Shown here one piece after another: positions 18,227 to 27,673 of a DNA stretch of 64,000 nt (position 1 is its first letter; each line of letters begins with the position of its first letter). The position numbers and the translations under genes are program-made. This DNA comes from an uncultured Sinobacteraceae bacterium (GTDB lineage Bacteria > Pseudomonadota > Gammaproteobacteria > Nevskiales > Nevskiaceae), in contig CAIJRD010000007.1 in assembly GCA_903822975.1 (NCBI GenBank), positions 1-64,000 on the forward strand, read 5' to 3'. The notes beneath the pieces were generated by a model. That model was not told the origin of the DNA. It saw only the letters and a list, made by a program, of their open reading frames with translations, and ran no database searches.

Positions 18227-20143
18227 TCAGAATCCATAACGCGCACTGAACGCGACGTAGTCGCGATCCGCCAGTGGTCTGCGCGTGTAATTGCCCGACC
18301 CCAGAAACGCGTTGTAGCTGAGGCTCAGGCTCAGTCGCTGCAGGTAGGTGAAGCTGGTGCCGAGACTGCCGCGGATGTCGCCCGGCCCGGCCAGCGCGCC
18401 GAAGCCGCCCAGCAAGGATGACTGGCCGAGCAGCACCCCTTGGACGTTCAAAGGTACCGTCAGATCCCAGCCTTCGAATACATTGCGCCGATCCACCGAG
18501 ATCAGGACTGAGGCGGCCGAAGCAGTCTTCGAATACGTCAGATCGCGCGACGTCACGCTCGGGTCCGGGCCGCTGACCGGATTCACCGAATTGACGTGGA
18601 TCGCACCGACATCGCCGACCAGCGTGATGCCGTCCCAGAACGGACCCGGATCGATCAGGTAGATCGCGTTCAGGTCGATCTGCGAAATCTTGCCCTTGGT
18701 CGGCGTCGGCACCGGCCCCAGCACGCCGGCGTTGACATCGACCAGCACCGGAATCTTGTCGCGATAGATGAGTTCGCCGGCAACACTCGCGCCGAACAGG
18801 CTGGTCGAGAAACTCGCCGCGGTCATGTCGACGCCGGCGAAGTGCTCCACCTGATAACTGATCGGCGTTTTCAGTCCGATTGCCTGGGTGGTGATCGCCG
18901 GGATCGGCCCCTGCGCTACCGTCAGCGGACCAAACCCGTAGGTAAACACCGGCACCGGGTTGGTGTCCGCATAGCGCAGGCGATACACGCCAACTTCGGT
19001 CTCGGTGGTGAGCTTGTATTTCAAGCCGACCGAGTACTGGCCAAAGTCACTGGGCAACACTTCGCCGGCATACGGTACGTTGATGTACTTCGGCGCGCCG
19101 AGAATGACGACGTTGGTTGCCGGCAAGTGAATCTGCGACAGCAGCGTCGGCGGCAGATTGATCGGCAGGTTGGCGGGAAGCCCGAACAAGCTGCCGACGG
19201 TTTGCAGCGCCTGCACCAGATCGTTGGACAGCGGATGGAAGCCGGCCAGATTGTTGGCATACAGCGGATTCCGTATTCCGTAGGCGAACTGCGCGCCGGG
19301 TCCGACAACGTCGGTGGAGGAAAAGTATTCGCCGACGGGATTCACTTCGGTCGCCTTGTAGGCCAGCTTGTACTGGCCCAACAGCGTGAAGCGCTCGCCG
19401 AGGCTCGCCGTCAGACCGATCTGGTTGACCGGCAGCAGGATGCTCTTGACGTCCGCGCCCGGCACGTTGGCGATGGCACCGTCGGCCGGCCCCTGCGCCA
19501 GCGAGATGCCGGAGAAGAACAGGCTTTCGCCCCAGGCGACCACCTGCTGGCCGACGCGCAGATTCACTGTCGCACTGTCACCGATATTCCAGGTGCCAAA
19601 TCCATAGGCATCGAGCAGCCGCGCACGGCGCCCGTCGAAACGTCGCGCATCGGCAGTGAAGCGATTGACGTTACCGGTCTTGTTGACGGTGTCGGGTGAG
19701 TTGTTGTCGTTGGCGTGAAAGTAAACGTTGTCGTAGAACGCGTCGCCACGCACCAAGGCGCCGTAGTTGTCGCGCTTGAACAGCAGTTCGCCGAGCAGCG
19801 ACAGGCGGTTGTTGATCAGCGAGCCTTGCTTGAAGTTGCGATCGCCGTCGTCGGAATTTGCACTACCCGGAACCTTGAGAAAGTCCGGCACTGGAATGCG
19901 CGGGTCCGGTGGCGCATTGATCAACTGCTTGCTCGGCGCTTCGACCCGAACGGCAGCGGCATAGGTCGCGCTCAACTCATACGCGGTGTTGACTCCGAAC
20001 AGATCGAAGCTGTCGCCCGCGAAGGCAGACGTGCTGGCGAGCGCCAATGCCGCAGCGCTCGCAAGCTTGAATCGATCGCGGACCTTCAACTGCGGCGCGA
20101 ACGCGCGCAGACCTCGCGACGCCGAGACTTTCCCCTGAGCCAT
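18227..20143 (-). CDS. DUF1302-family outer-membrane protein
   Basis: The 638-residue protein has a signal peptide (about 1-43, ending TSAFAG) and a long beta-strand pattern ending in VAFSARYGF, the aromatic C-terminus of an outer-membrane barrel. The opening DSFDLFGVNTAYELSATYAA and the RVGQQVVAWGESLFF motif are typical of DUF1302. These proteins almost always occur with DUF1329 proteins, and are suspected, not proven, to form a channel or acceptor for hydrophobic compounds. A strong ribosome site (AAGGGGGAG) precedes the ATG. It is the last gene of a minus-strand run after two DUF1329 genes. Confidence 0.88.
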   Translation of the reverse strand: MAQGKVSASRGLRAFAPQLKVRDRFKLASAAALALASTSAFAGDSFDLFGVNTAYELSATYAAAVRVEAPSKQLINAPPDPRIPVPDFLKVPGSANSDDGDRNFKQGSLINNRLSLLGELLFKRDNYGALVRGDAFYDNVYFHANDNNSPDTVNKTGNVNRFTADARRFDGRRARLLDAYGFGTWNIGDSATVNLRVGQQVVAWGESLFFSGISLAQGPADGAIANVPGADVKSILLPVNQIGLTASLGERFTLLGQYKLAYKATEVNPVGEYFSSTDVVGPGAQFAYGIRNPLYANNLAGFHPLSNDLVQALQTVGSLFGLPANLPINLPPTLLSQIHLPATNVVILGAPKYINVPYAGEVLPSDFGQYSVGLKYKLTTETEVGVYRLRYADTNPVPVFTYGFGPLTVAQGPIPAITTQAIGLKTPISYQVEHFAGVDMTAASFSTSLFGASVAGELIYRDKIPVLVDVNAGVLGPVPTPTKGKISQIDLNAIYLIDPGPFWDGITLVGDVGAIHVNSVNPVSGPDPSVTSRDLTYSKTASAASVLISVDRRNVFEGWDLTVPLNVQGVLLGQSSLLGGFGALAGPGDIRGSLGTSFTYLQRLSLSLSYNAFLGSGNYTRRPLADRDYVAFSARYGF

Positions 20144-20254
20144 CCGACTCCCCCTTGCATTCGAATCGCGCGGACGCTGCTTGGTCGCCCGCTTGCGTGC
20201 TACTTTTTCAGTACCGGACTCTGCGCCACTGTAAGCGGATCAACGCTGCGCCAG

Positions 20255-21625
20255 CTAGTGACCGCCCATCGCCGCACCCGTCGGCGAAAACATTTGCGGC
20301 GTCAAATTCGGATCGTCCAACTTCCACCAGTTCGCCCCGGCTTCGTTGACCAGGTAGCCGGCTTCGTATCCGCCGGACTGGAGGTCGTGGTAGATGCTGG
20401 CGCCACGGTGATAGCTTTGCGCATTCGGCGCGTAGCGGTAATTGATGAACGCCACGCGCCACAGCTCGCCGCGGTTGTCGTAGTTGTCGCCCCACACCGC
20501 CAACCAGGTGTCCTCGTCGACGTAGATCTCGCGCTTCTTGTAGATGTGGCGATAGCCGTCGCGCAGCGTCGCTTCGATCACCCACACACGATGCAGTTCG
20601 TAGCGCTCGTAGTCCGGGTTGATCGTATTGGGCGTGATCAGCGTGCTGTACTTCACCGATGGATCGTTGACCTTGAAGTTGTTCCAAGGAATGTAGATCT
20701 CCTTCTTACCGATCAGCTTCCAGGTGTAGCGCTTCGGCGGTCCGTTGAAGATGTAGTCGTCGTCGACGGTGCGCACACCGGCCGGCGGCACCGGATAGTC
20801 GCAGCAGACATCCGGCGCCTGGCGTACGCGCCGCGTGCCGGGAATGTATTGCCAGGCTTGCGTCGTCGCGGCGGAGAAATCGTTCGGCTGAATGCCCACC
20901 GCAACCGAGCCCTTGTCGCGCGGCGGCAGTAAGGATTCGTTGAGGAAGTAGGAGTTGATGCGGTCCTGCATCGAGCCGCGTACTTTCGGATTGGCGAACA
21001 CGCTCAGCGTGCTGAAGCGCTGCTTGCCCCAGGCGATCGTGCCGTTGCCGTAGACATCGGCAATGTCGTCGATGCAGGCATCCGACCACACGCGATACGG
21101 CAGGATGACATTCCAGATCGCCTCGGTGCCGTTCTGCGGAAACGGAAAGGGATGCGCACCCGTGGTGCCGGTGGCACCCAGGCCGTCGTGGATCACTTCG
21201 GATTCGACCGCATTCTTCTTGACGACCTCGCAGGCCCAGTCTGGCATGCGGAAATCGCGATGGCTCGGGTACACCAGCATCCGGTAGTTCTTCGGATACT
21301 TGGTCAGCATCGCCTTCTGCCCGGCGGTCAGGTGCTCGGCATACTTCGCCTGATTCTCGGACGTGATCGTGAACAGCGGCTTCTCGTCGGCATAGGGGCC
21401 CGGATCGTAGCCGTCGGCGCTCTTCATGCCGGGCCAGCTGTCGAGCCATTTGCCGCTGTAAGGCGCAACACCGCTCGCCGTACCTGCGCGCTCGGCACCC
21501 GCACAGGTGTACTGGCTGCCATTCAGCAGCGCCGCCTGCGCCGCGGGCACCTTCGCCTCGGCCGCACCGCCGATGACGCAACCGAACAACGCAGCCAACA
21601 GCACAGCAGCCGTCTTGCGCTTCAT
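20255..21625 (-). CDS. DUF1329-family secreted protein (copy A)
   Basis: The 456-residue protein starts at the ATG at 21625, which has a good ribosome site (AGGGGAG) and begins a signal peptide ending AEA; the longer frame to 21679 is unlikely. DUF1329 features are present: GAERAGTASGVAPYSG near the start, YPSHRDFRMPDWAC, and YELHRVWVIEATLRDG towards the end, followed by the conserved MFSP ending. Five or more cysteines in the mature part suggest disulfides. The fold has been compared to lipoprotein carriers such as LolB, which would suit binding of a hydrophobic molecule in the periplasm; that role is inference. It lies 111 bp upstream of the DUF1302 gene. Confidence 0.88.
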   Translation of the reverse strand: MKRKTAAVLLAALFGCVIGGAAEAKVPAAQAALLNGSQYTCAGAERAGTASGVAPYSGKWLDSWPGMKSADGYDPGPYADEKPLFTITSENQAKYAEHLTAGQKAMLTKYPKNYRMLVYPSHRDFRMPDWACEVVKKNAVESEVIHDGLGATGTTGAHPFPFPQNGTEAIWNVILPYRVWSDACIDDIADVYGNGTIAWGKQRFSTLSVFANPKVRGSMQDRINSYFLNESLLPPRDKGSVAVGIQPNDFSAATTQAWQYIPGTRRVRQAPDVCCDYPVPPAGVRTVDDDYIFNGPPKRYTWKLIGKKEIYIPWNNFKVNDPSVKYSTLITPNTINPDYERYELHRVWVIEATLRDGYRHIYKKREIYVDEDTWLAVWGDNYDNRGELWRVAFINYRYAPNAQSYHRGASIYHDLQSGGYEAGYLVNEAGANWWKLDDPNLTPQMFSPTGAAMGGH

Positions 21626-22133
21626 AGTCTCCCCTGAGCACCGCAGGCGTATCGGTGTCCGGACTCGCTCGCCGGGCACGATCGCGTTTGATCTAGTGCA
21701 ATGCTTATAGGACGCGCCGGACGCAACAGCCTCGTCCGATCAGAGTATGGCGCGATGCCCAGCCGCCGCCCTCAGGGTCGCATCGGCCGCCACAAGCTCC
21801 TCGCGATTCCTGGCGCATGACAGCTTGGCCTCCAAGGCGACCGCAGGCTCAACAATCGTCGTGACGGCGAGGATGACGACGACAACGGCCCCATCGAGTG
21901 CGCGCCGATAGTCAATCATCTCGGTCGATCATCTCGGTCGATTATCTCGGTCGATTATCTAAGTCGATCATCTCAGCCGATCATCTGAATCGATCGTCTC
22001 AGACGAAATCGCTGGCGTGCGCTCAGCTCGAATTCATTCGCTGGAGGCGTGTCCGAGCGCGATCAGCCTCGGTGTACACCCGGCGCGCACGCCCTATTTG
22101 CGCGGTGGCGTGCGCGCGGGATGCGCGTCGCGC
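21626..22133. other. Gap between the two DUF1329 genes
   Basis: This 508-bp stretch separates tandem paralogues and carries a 13-bp tandem array (21909-21999). No gene is supported. The copy A promoter must lie here unless copy B and A are co-transcribed. Confidence 0.45.
21909..21999. repeat. 13-bp tandem repeat, seven units
   Basis: Seven consecutive 13-bp units resemble GTCGATCATCTCG. The first four differ at one to three positions and the last three are more diverged. Each unit contains the near-palindrome CGATCATCTCG/CGATTATC. There are no indels, so the period is exact over 91 bp. Confidence 0.93.
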
Positions 22134-23582
22134 TCAGTGACCGCCGCGCAAGGCCGCGTTCGGCGAAAACATTTGCGGCGTCAGGTCATCGCGATTGAGT
22201 TGCCAACCGTGCTCGCCGGCTTCGTTGACCAGATAGCCCGCCTCGTACGCACCCGAGCTCAGGTCGTGATAGACCGACACGCCGCGGTGCCAGGCCTGCG
22301 CCTGTGGTGCGTATCGGTAATCGACGAACGCAGTGCGATACAGCGCGCCGCGCGCATCGTAGTTGTCCGCCCACAGCGCCGCCCAACTGTCCTCGTCGGC
22401 GTAGATCACGCGGCGCGCGTACAGGTGCCGCATGCCGGCTTTCAGCCGCGCCTCGATCACCCAGACGCGATGCAGCTCGTAACGCTGGTAATCCGGATTG
22501 AGCGTATTCGGCGTCAGCAACTGGCTGTACTTCAGGGCCGGATCGTCGATGCGAAAGTTGTTGTACGGCACGTAGATTTCGCGCTTGCCGAGCAGCTTCC
22601 AGTCGTAGCGCTCGGGCGAGCCGTTGAACATCGCGTCGTCATCAACCGTGCGCAGGCCCGATGGCGGCACCGCGTAATCGAACGCAATGTCCGGCGCCTG
22701 CCGCAGCCTTCGCGTGCCGGGGTTGTATTCCCAGACGCGCGTACTGCCGTCCTTGAAATCGTTCGGCTGGAAGCCGACACCGATGTTGCCCTTGTCGCGC
22801 GCCGGCGCCAGCGTCATCACGTTGAAGTAAGCCGCGACGGTTTCCTGCGTGGAGCCGTGCTGCTTCGGATCGCCCGACGGACTGAGTGTCTGGTAGCGCT
22901 GCTTGCCCCAGGTGATGTTGCCATTGGCGAACACATCGGCGATGTCGAGCGTCGCGGTTTCATTCCAGACATGGCGCGCGGCGAGCACGTTCCAGATCGC
23001 TTCGAGTCCGCTCGCCGGAAACGGAAATGGAATCTCGCCGGCGGTCGCGGCGATGCCGAGACCGTCGTGCACCAGGGACGCCGAGGCGGCGTTCTGCTTT
23101 GCGACATCGCAGGCCCAGTCCGGCGCACGGAAGTCGCGATGACTCGGATACACCGGCAACCGGAATGCGTTCGGATACTTCTGCAGCAGTGCCTGTTCAC
23201 CGTCGGTGAGGTGCGCGGCGTACTGCGCACGGTTCGCCGCAGTGATCATGAACAAAGGCTTTTCGCCGGCGTAGGGACCGGCGTCGAAGGCCGGCGCCGG
23301 TTTCATGCCAGGCCAGTCGGCGAGCCACCGACCGCCATAGGCGGCAACGCCGCTCGCGCTGCCGGCGCGCTCGGCACCGGTGCAGGTCAGCTGCGGGCCG
23401 TCGAGCTGTGCGATCTGCTCGGTCGTGGCCTTGGCCCAGAGCAAACCGGAACCTGCTGCGAGACCGAGCGCGAGTGCTGGTCGCAGTGCGGACCACTGCC
23501 CGGACCGCAGCACAGACCGCAGTACCGACCACAGCACAGACCTGTATGCAGCCGGGATCGAGTCGCGAATTCCAAATTTCAC
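22134..23582 (-). CDS. DUF1329-family secreted protein (copy B) with a repetitive signal peptide
   Basis: The 482-residue protein is a paralogue of copy A and shares GAERAGSASGVAAYGG, YPSHRDFRAPDWAC, NDFKDGSTRVWEYNPGTRR and the MFSP ending. I place the start at a GTG (23582) with an excellent ribosome site (GGAGGT, 5 bp spacing); the ATG-started frame to 23780 has no site and reads as junk. The unusual feature is residues 14-37, a tetrapeptide repetition (RSVL, WSVL, RSVL, RSGQ, WSAL, RPAL) encoded by a 12-bp DNA repeat, which forms the long basic N-region before the hydrophobic core (LALGLAAGSGLLWA). It is the first gene of the DUF1329-DUF1329-DUF1302 run. Confidence 0.87.
   Translation of the reverse strand: MKFGIRDSIPAAYRSVLWSVLRSVLRSGQWSALRPALALGLAAGSGLLWAKATTEQIAQLDGPQLTCTGAERAGSASGVAAYGGRWLADWPGMKPAPAFDAGPYAGEKPLFMITAANRAQYAAHLTDGEQALLQKYPNAFRLPVYPSHRDFRAPDWACDVAKQNAASASLVHDGLGIAATAGEIPFPFPASGLEAIWNVLAARHVWNETATLDIADVFANGNITWGKQRYQTLSPSGDPKQHGSTQETVAAYFNVMTLAPARDKGNIGVGFQPNDFKDGSTRVWEYNPGTRRLRQAPDIAFDYAVPPSGLRTVDDDAMFNGSPERYDWKLLGKREIYVPYNNFRIDDPALKYSQLLTPNTLNPDYQRYELHRVWVIEARLKAGMRHLYARRVIYADEDSWAALWADNYDARGALYRTAFVDYRYAPQAQAWHRGVSVYHDLSSGAYEAGYLVNEAGEHGWQLNRDDLTPQMFSPNAALRGGH
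23472..23543 (-). repeat. 12-bp repeat inside the signal-peptide coding region
   Basis: Six 12-bp units, for example CCGGACCGCAGC and ACAGACCGCAGT on the plus strand, encode six tetrapeptides of the copy B signal peptide. Because 12 is a multiple of three, unit gain or loss would change only the length of the N-region and leave the frame intact. Confidence 0.8.
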
Positions 23583-23662
23583 CTGAGACCTCCGTGTCGC
23601 AGGATCGAGAAGGCGTTGGATGTGAATGCAGACGGCCTTAACGCGCAGACGCGTGCGAGCGG

Positions 23663-24190
23663 CTAGCTGGCCACGGCCGCTGCACTCGACTCCGCCACGG
23701 CTGCAGGCATGCGACCGATCACCATCGCTTTCACCGCATCCGGTGCCAGGCTCAGCACCAGCAGCGAAGTGACCACGCATCGCGTGGCCTCAATTTTCCA
23801 ACCTTGCGCGGTGCGCCGGTATTCATCGTCGTAGTAGGCGCCGAGCTGGGTCAGACTGTTCTCGCGCGTATTGATCAGTTGGTAATGCAAACCCCAATGC
23901 GCCTTGGCCGTATCCGCGCCGGTCAGCTCGATCTGCGGATTGACGCCGTGATGCATCTCCACCATGTAGTCGTGGCAGCCGATCTGGCGAAACACTTCGA
24001 CCAGCGGATCGGCCCGATCGAAACTGCCGACCGCACCGAAATCGATCCGCGCCGGACCATCGACAAAGCACGCGCGCATCCCCGCCGGATCCTTGCCGTC
24101 GGCACTGGCGAGATAGCGCGCCTTCAACGCGCGGATCGCCTCCACATCTTCCAGCGCACGCAGTCGCCGCTCGAGTCCCGACAGGTCCAT
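23663..24190 (-). CDS. SnoaL-like/NTF2-fold protein
   Basis: The 175-residue protein matches the SnoaL_4 type: an N-terminal helix with ALEDVEAIRALKARYLASAD, the FGAVGSF strand, a middle HDYMVEMHHGVNPQIELTG segment and a W-Lys-Ile-Glu strand. The fold forms a cone-shaped pocket that in relatives binds or converts polycyclic, steroid or polyketide compounds; some are dehydratases or isomerases. Catalytic residues cannot be fixed from sequence. The ATG at 24190 has an AAGGAGGAG site. It lies 80 bp upstream of the DUF1329 copy B start and is probably in the same transcript. Confidence 0.85.
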   Translation of the reverse strand: MDLSGLERRLRALEDVEAIRALKARYLASADGKDPAGMRACFVDGPARIDFGAVGSFDRADPLVEVFRQIGCHDYMVEMHHGVNPQIELTGADTAKAHWGLHYQLINTRENSLTQLGAYYDDEYRRTAQGWKIEATRCVVTSLLVLSLAPDAVKAMVIGRMPAAVAESSAAAVAS

Positions 24191-24387
24191 TCGCTGCTCC
24201 TCCTTGGATTTATAGGCCTCCACTTCACGCGATTGCGCGCAGCAACGAATCCTCCATATGGCTGAGGTGCGGACATCCGACTACCTCAAACAGGTGAAGC
24301 CGGCGCCGGCGGCGCAAGGCTACTGTCGCCGCCACGACAGACACCGTTCGCGCCTCGATGCGCACGGTGCACATGCGAGGAGCGCAG

Positions 24388-25518
24388 ATGGCAGCGGAAG
24401 GATCAGTCGAACAGCGCGTCGAGAGCGGTCAGACCTGGGACGAGTTCTGCGACGCGCTGAAGCGCGCCGGTGCACAAATCCTGCGACCGGAAGCGCCGGC
24501 CGACGCGATGACGCGCGCCGAAGGCTGGCGCTACCTGACGCGCCTGCTGCGCATCGGCCTGGAAATGCATCTGGAATTTGCCGACCCGGATTTTCCAGGC
24601 TTCTTCGCGCCCTCGCACGAGACCGGCAAGATCGGCGCCGATAATCCGGACAATCTCTATCTGATGGGCCGCATCAACGGCCGCAATGAGTACGTGATTC
24701 GTGGCGAGCGCGGCAGCGTGCCTTACTTGAGTTTCGGCTCGCAGAAAGGCGGCTACGAAACCAATGGCCGAATGGAGCAAACCGGCTTTCTCGACGCTGC
24801 GCAATTGCAACTCGATGCCGAAGGTCATTTCGAGATCGTGCTGAGCGCGGAACCACAGAGCGGCAACTGGCTGCGCATCGAGCCGGACAGCAACGCGGTG
24901 ATCGTTCGTCAGACTTTTCTCGACCGCAAGCAGGAACGCCCTGCCCGGCTCACGATCGAGCGGCGTGGCGGCGACGCCAAACCCGAGCCGCTGTCTGCGG
25001 CGAAATTGCAGCAGGGTCTCGGCAATGCCGCGCGCTTCGTCGAAGGCACCGCAACCCTGTTCGCCAACTGGGCGCAGGGTTATCTTGCGCATCCGAACCA
25101 GTTGCCGCCGGCCGACCAGGCGCTATGCCAGCGCGTCGGCGGCGATCCCAATATCGTCTATTACCACTCGTACTGGCAGCTGGCCGACGACGAGGTCTTG
25201 ATTGTGCACGTGGCCAAAGTGCCGCGGTGCCGCTTCTGGAATCTGCAGATCAACAACTGGTGGATGGAGTCGCTCGACTACCGCTACTTCCGCATTTGTC
25301 ACAACAAGCATTCGGCGACGCTCGATGACGACGGCGGCGTCACGCTGGTGCTGGCGCATCGCGATACGGGTCATCCGAATGCGCTGGAGACCGCCGGACA
25401 CGATCGCGGCACGATGTGTCTGCGCTGGGTCGGCGCGGATGCTCCCGTGCATCCGACCACGCGCGTGGTCAAGCACGCCGAACTCGCCGCGGCACTCGCC
25501 ACAAGGGCAGTCGTATGA
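24388..25518 (+). CDS. DUF1214-domain protein
   Basis: The 376-residue protein has the DUF1214 ending: YYHSYWQL, the FWNLQINNWWMESLDYR block, then VTLVLAHRD and the RWVGADAPVHPTTRVV stretch. There is no signal peptide, so it is probably cytoplasmic. DUF1214 proteins are widespread next to hydrophobic-substrate degradation genes, but no activity is established. The ATG at 24388 has a GAGGAG site with 5 bp spacing; two upstream in-frame ATGs lack one. The stop overlaps the next start (ATGA). It is divergent from the SnoaL-like gene across a 197-bp promoter region. Confidence 0.86.
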   Translation: MAAEGSVEQRVESGQTWDEFCDALKRAGAQILRPEAPADAMTRAEGWRYLTRLLRIGLEMHLEFADPDFPGFFAPSHETGKIGADNPDNLYLMGRINGRNEYVIRGERGSVPYLSFGSQKGGYETNGRMEQTGFLDAAQLQLDAEGHFEIVLSAEPQSGNWLRIEPDSNAVIVRQTFLDRKQERPARLTIERRGGDAKPEPLSAAKLQQGLGNAARFVEGTATLFANWAQGYLAHPNQLPPADQALCQRVGGDPNIVYYHSYWQLADDEVLIVHVAKVPRCRFWNLQINNWWMESLDYRYFRICHNKHSATLDDDGGVTLVLAHRDTGHPNALETAGHDRGTMCLRWVGADAPVHPTTRVVKHAELAAALATRAVV

Positions 25519-26696
25519 ATCTCGAACAAAGTTTCGATGTGCCGCAGCTACTGGCCGATGCCCGCGCCGCGTGCAATGGCCTCGATGACTTTGGCGATGC
25601 CAGCTTTCGCCCGGCGCTCGAGGTGTTGTGCCGCGCCTTGATCGACGAAGCCAAATTGTCTGAAACCGGCGCCTACCTGTTGCGACTGAAGCTGCTCGGT
25701 CACTTGAGCAATCGTCTGCGCATCGAGGACTATTTCAAGCGCTATCCCGAGATCGCGCAGGAGACGGTCGCCGCACCGCTGGTGATTGTCGGTCTGCCGC
25801 GCACCGGCACGACCAAGCTGCATCGCTTGCTGTCGCGCGATCCGCGCTTCTACTGGATGGCGTTCTGGGAATCGCAGTTCCCGGTGCCGTTTCCAAACGA
25901 GACGCTGCAAAAGCCCAGCGCGCGAATCGCCGAAGCCGAATCGATGGTGGCGATGATGACCACCGCGATGCCGAAGCTGATGGCGATCCACCCGATGGCC
26001 GCCGAGGAAGCCGACGAAGAAGTAATGCTGATGGAGCATTCGCTGCTGTCGGCGTTCAATGCGTATGCCGACGTGCCCTCTTACATGCGCTGGCTCGATG
26101 CGCACGACCAGACGCCGGCCTACGCGTACCTGCGGCGCATGCTGCAATTCCTGCAATGGCAGAAGCGCCAGCGCGGCGTCACCGGCGAGCGCTGGGTTTT
26201 GAAGGCGCCGCACCACCTGCTGCGAATGGACCTGTTGCTGCGCGTGTTTCCGGGTGTGCAGGTGATTCAAACACACCGCGATCCGGTGCAGAGCATCCCG
26301 TCGATCGCCAGCTTCATCCACACGCTCTGGTGCATCTACAGCGAGCAGGCCGATGCGCACGCTGCGGGCCGCTCCTGGAGCGAGACGATGCAGCGTGCGC
26401 TGAACCATACAATCAAGGTTCGCCAAAGCGCGCCCAAGCAGTTCCTCGATGTGCGTTTCGAAGATACGGTCAAGCGTCCGCTCGAGGTCGTTCGCGCGAT
26501 CTATGCCTTCATCGGCTGGCCGCTGCAGCCGACCGCCGAGTCCGCCATGCAGGCCTGGCTGATCGAGGATCAGGCCAGCCATCAGGGCGGACACGACTAC
26601 GGTCCCGAACAGTTCGGTCTCAGCGTGGAAGGTCTGCGCGACGACTTCGCCGAGTACCGCCGCCGCCATCTGGCCGAATCGATCGCCGCGGCCTGA
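25515..26696 (+). CDS. PAPS-dependent sulfotransferase-family protein
   Basis: The 393-residue protein has the sulfotransferase P-loop-like motif GLPRTGTTK (93-101) that binds the 5'-phosphosulfate of PAPS, and the 3'-phosphate motif THRDPVQSIPS. It is of the Sulfotransfer_3 type common in Actinobacteria and Gammaproteobacteria, whose members act on small alcohols or phenols. No PAPS-synthesis gene lies in the window. Translation is coupled to DUF1214 by an ATGA overlap, so a joint role is likely: perhaps sulfation of a hydroxylated lipid-like substrate, which is inference. Confidence 0.87.
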   Translation: MNLEQSFDVPQLLADARAACNGLDDFGDASFRPALEVLCRALIDEAKLSETGAYLLRLKLLGHLSNRLRIEDYFKRYPEIAQETVAAPLVIVGLPRTGTTKLHRLLSRDPRFYWMAFWESQFPVPFPNETLQKPSARIAEAESMVAMMTTAMPKLMAIHPMAAEEADEEVMLMEHSLLSAFNAYADVPSYMRWLDAHDQTPAYAYLRRMLQFLQWQKRQRGVTGERWVLKAPHHLLRMDLLLRVFPGVQVIQTHRDPVQSIPSIASFIHTLWCIYSEQADAHAAGRSWSETMQRALNHTIKVRQSAPKQFLDVRFEDTVKRPLEVVRAIYAFIGWPLQPTAESAMQAWLIEDQASHQGGHDYGPEQFGLSVEGLRDDFAEYRRRHLAESIAAA

Positions 26697-26881
26697 ATCG
26701 AACCGTGCGGCCGCGACGAAGGATGACCGCGGCGATGAACCGTTTGCGACGCCCTGCACCTGCAGTCCGAAGGCGGCCCGTTCACTGCGCCCGACGTTGC
26801 GCCCCAACAACACGTCGTCTCACCACAGGCCTCTGGCCTGCCTGAGACGACCGCATTCATAACGACAAAAGGAGAATCGCA

Positions 26882-27673
26882 ATGCTACTGAAGGACAAGA
26901 TCGTACTGGTGTCGGGAATCGGGCCGGGCCTCGGTGTCAAGCTCGCGATTGAAGCCGCGCGTGAAGGTGCGTCGGCCGTCGTTGCAGCGGCGCGCTCGGC
27001 CGACAAGCTCGACGACGCCGAGCGCCGCGTGCACGCGGTGAATCCGCGCTGCCAGGTTCTGAAAGTCGTCACCGACATCACCGACCGCGCGCAGTGCGAT
27101 GCACTCGCTGCCGCCGCGAGCAAGGCCTTCGGCCGCATTGATGCGCTGATCAACAGCGCGTATGCGCACGGCGCGATGGATTACGCATCGACCGCCGATC
27201 TCGACAGCTGGAGCGAACCGCTCAATACCAATTTGCTCGGCACGCTGAAACTCACCCAAGCCGTCCTGCCGCAGATGAAACAGCAGGGCGGCGGTGCGAT
27301 CGTGATGATCAATACAATGGCTGCGCGCACCGTGCCGCCGCTCGGTGAAGCCGGCTATGCGGCGTCCAAAGCGGCGCTGGCGATGTCGGCGAAATTTCTC
27401 GCGAAGGAACTCGGGCCGTACAAAATCCGCGTGAACACGGTGCATATGGGCTGGATGTGGGGTGCGCCGGTTGAGGGTTACGTCAACTGGCAGGCACAGA
27501 CGACCGGTGTACCGGCCGAACAGATCAAGGCGCAGATCGCCGCGAATATTCCGCTGGGTGAAGTGCCGACCGACGACGACTGCGCCAAGGCCGCGTTGTT
27601 CATGGTGTCCGACTACGCGCGCGTCATTACCGGCGCTTCGCTCGACGTCAACGGTGGCAACTACATGCCCTGA
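26882..27673 (+). CDS. SDR-family oxidoreductase with a divergent active site
   Basis: The 263-residue protein has a Rossmann fold with a variant cofactor motif SGIGPGLG (11-18) instead of TGxxxGIG, LINSAY instead of NNAG, and the catalytic YAASK. The usual catalytic serine, about 13 residues before the tyrosine, falls in INTMAARTVPPLGEAG, where Thr or Met occupies the position. Such SDRs convert alcohols and ketones with NAD(P)(H); a weak or altered activity is possible. A good ribosome site (AAGGAG) precedes the ATG. It lies 185 bp after the sulfotransferase on the same strand. Confidence 0.88.
   Translation: MLLKDKIVLVSGIGPGLGVKLAIEAAREGASAVVAAARSADKLDDAERRVHAVNPRCQVLKVVTDITDRAQCDALAAAASKAFGRIDALINSAYAHGAMDYASTADLDSWSEPLNTNLLGTLKLTQAVLPQMKQQGGGAIVMINTMAARTVPPLGEAGYAASKAALAMSAKFLAKELGPYKIRVNTVHMGWMWGAPVEGYVNWQAQTTGVPAEQIKAQIAANIPLGEVPTDDDCAKAALFMVSDYARVITGASLDVNGGNYMP

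Noticed and set aside
18596-19699. Possible mobile element between 18 and 24 kb because of repeats
   Set aside because: No transposase, inverted terminal repeats or target duplication were seen; repeats are short tandem arrays.
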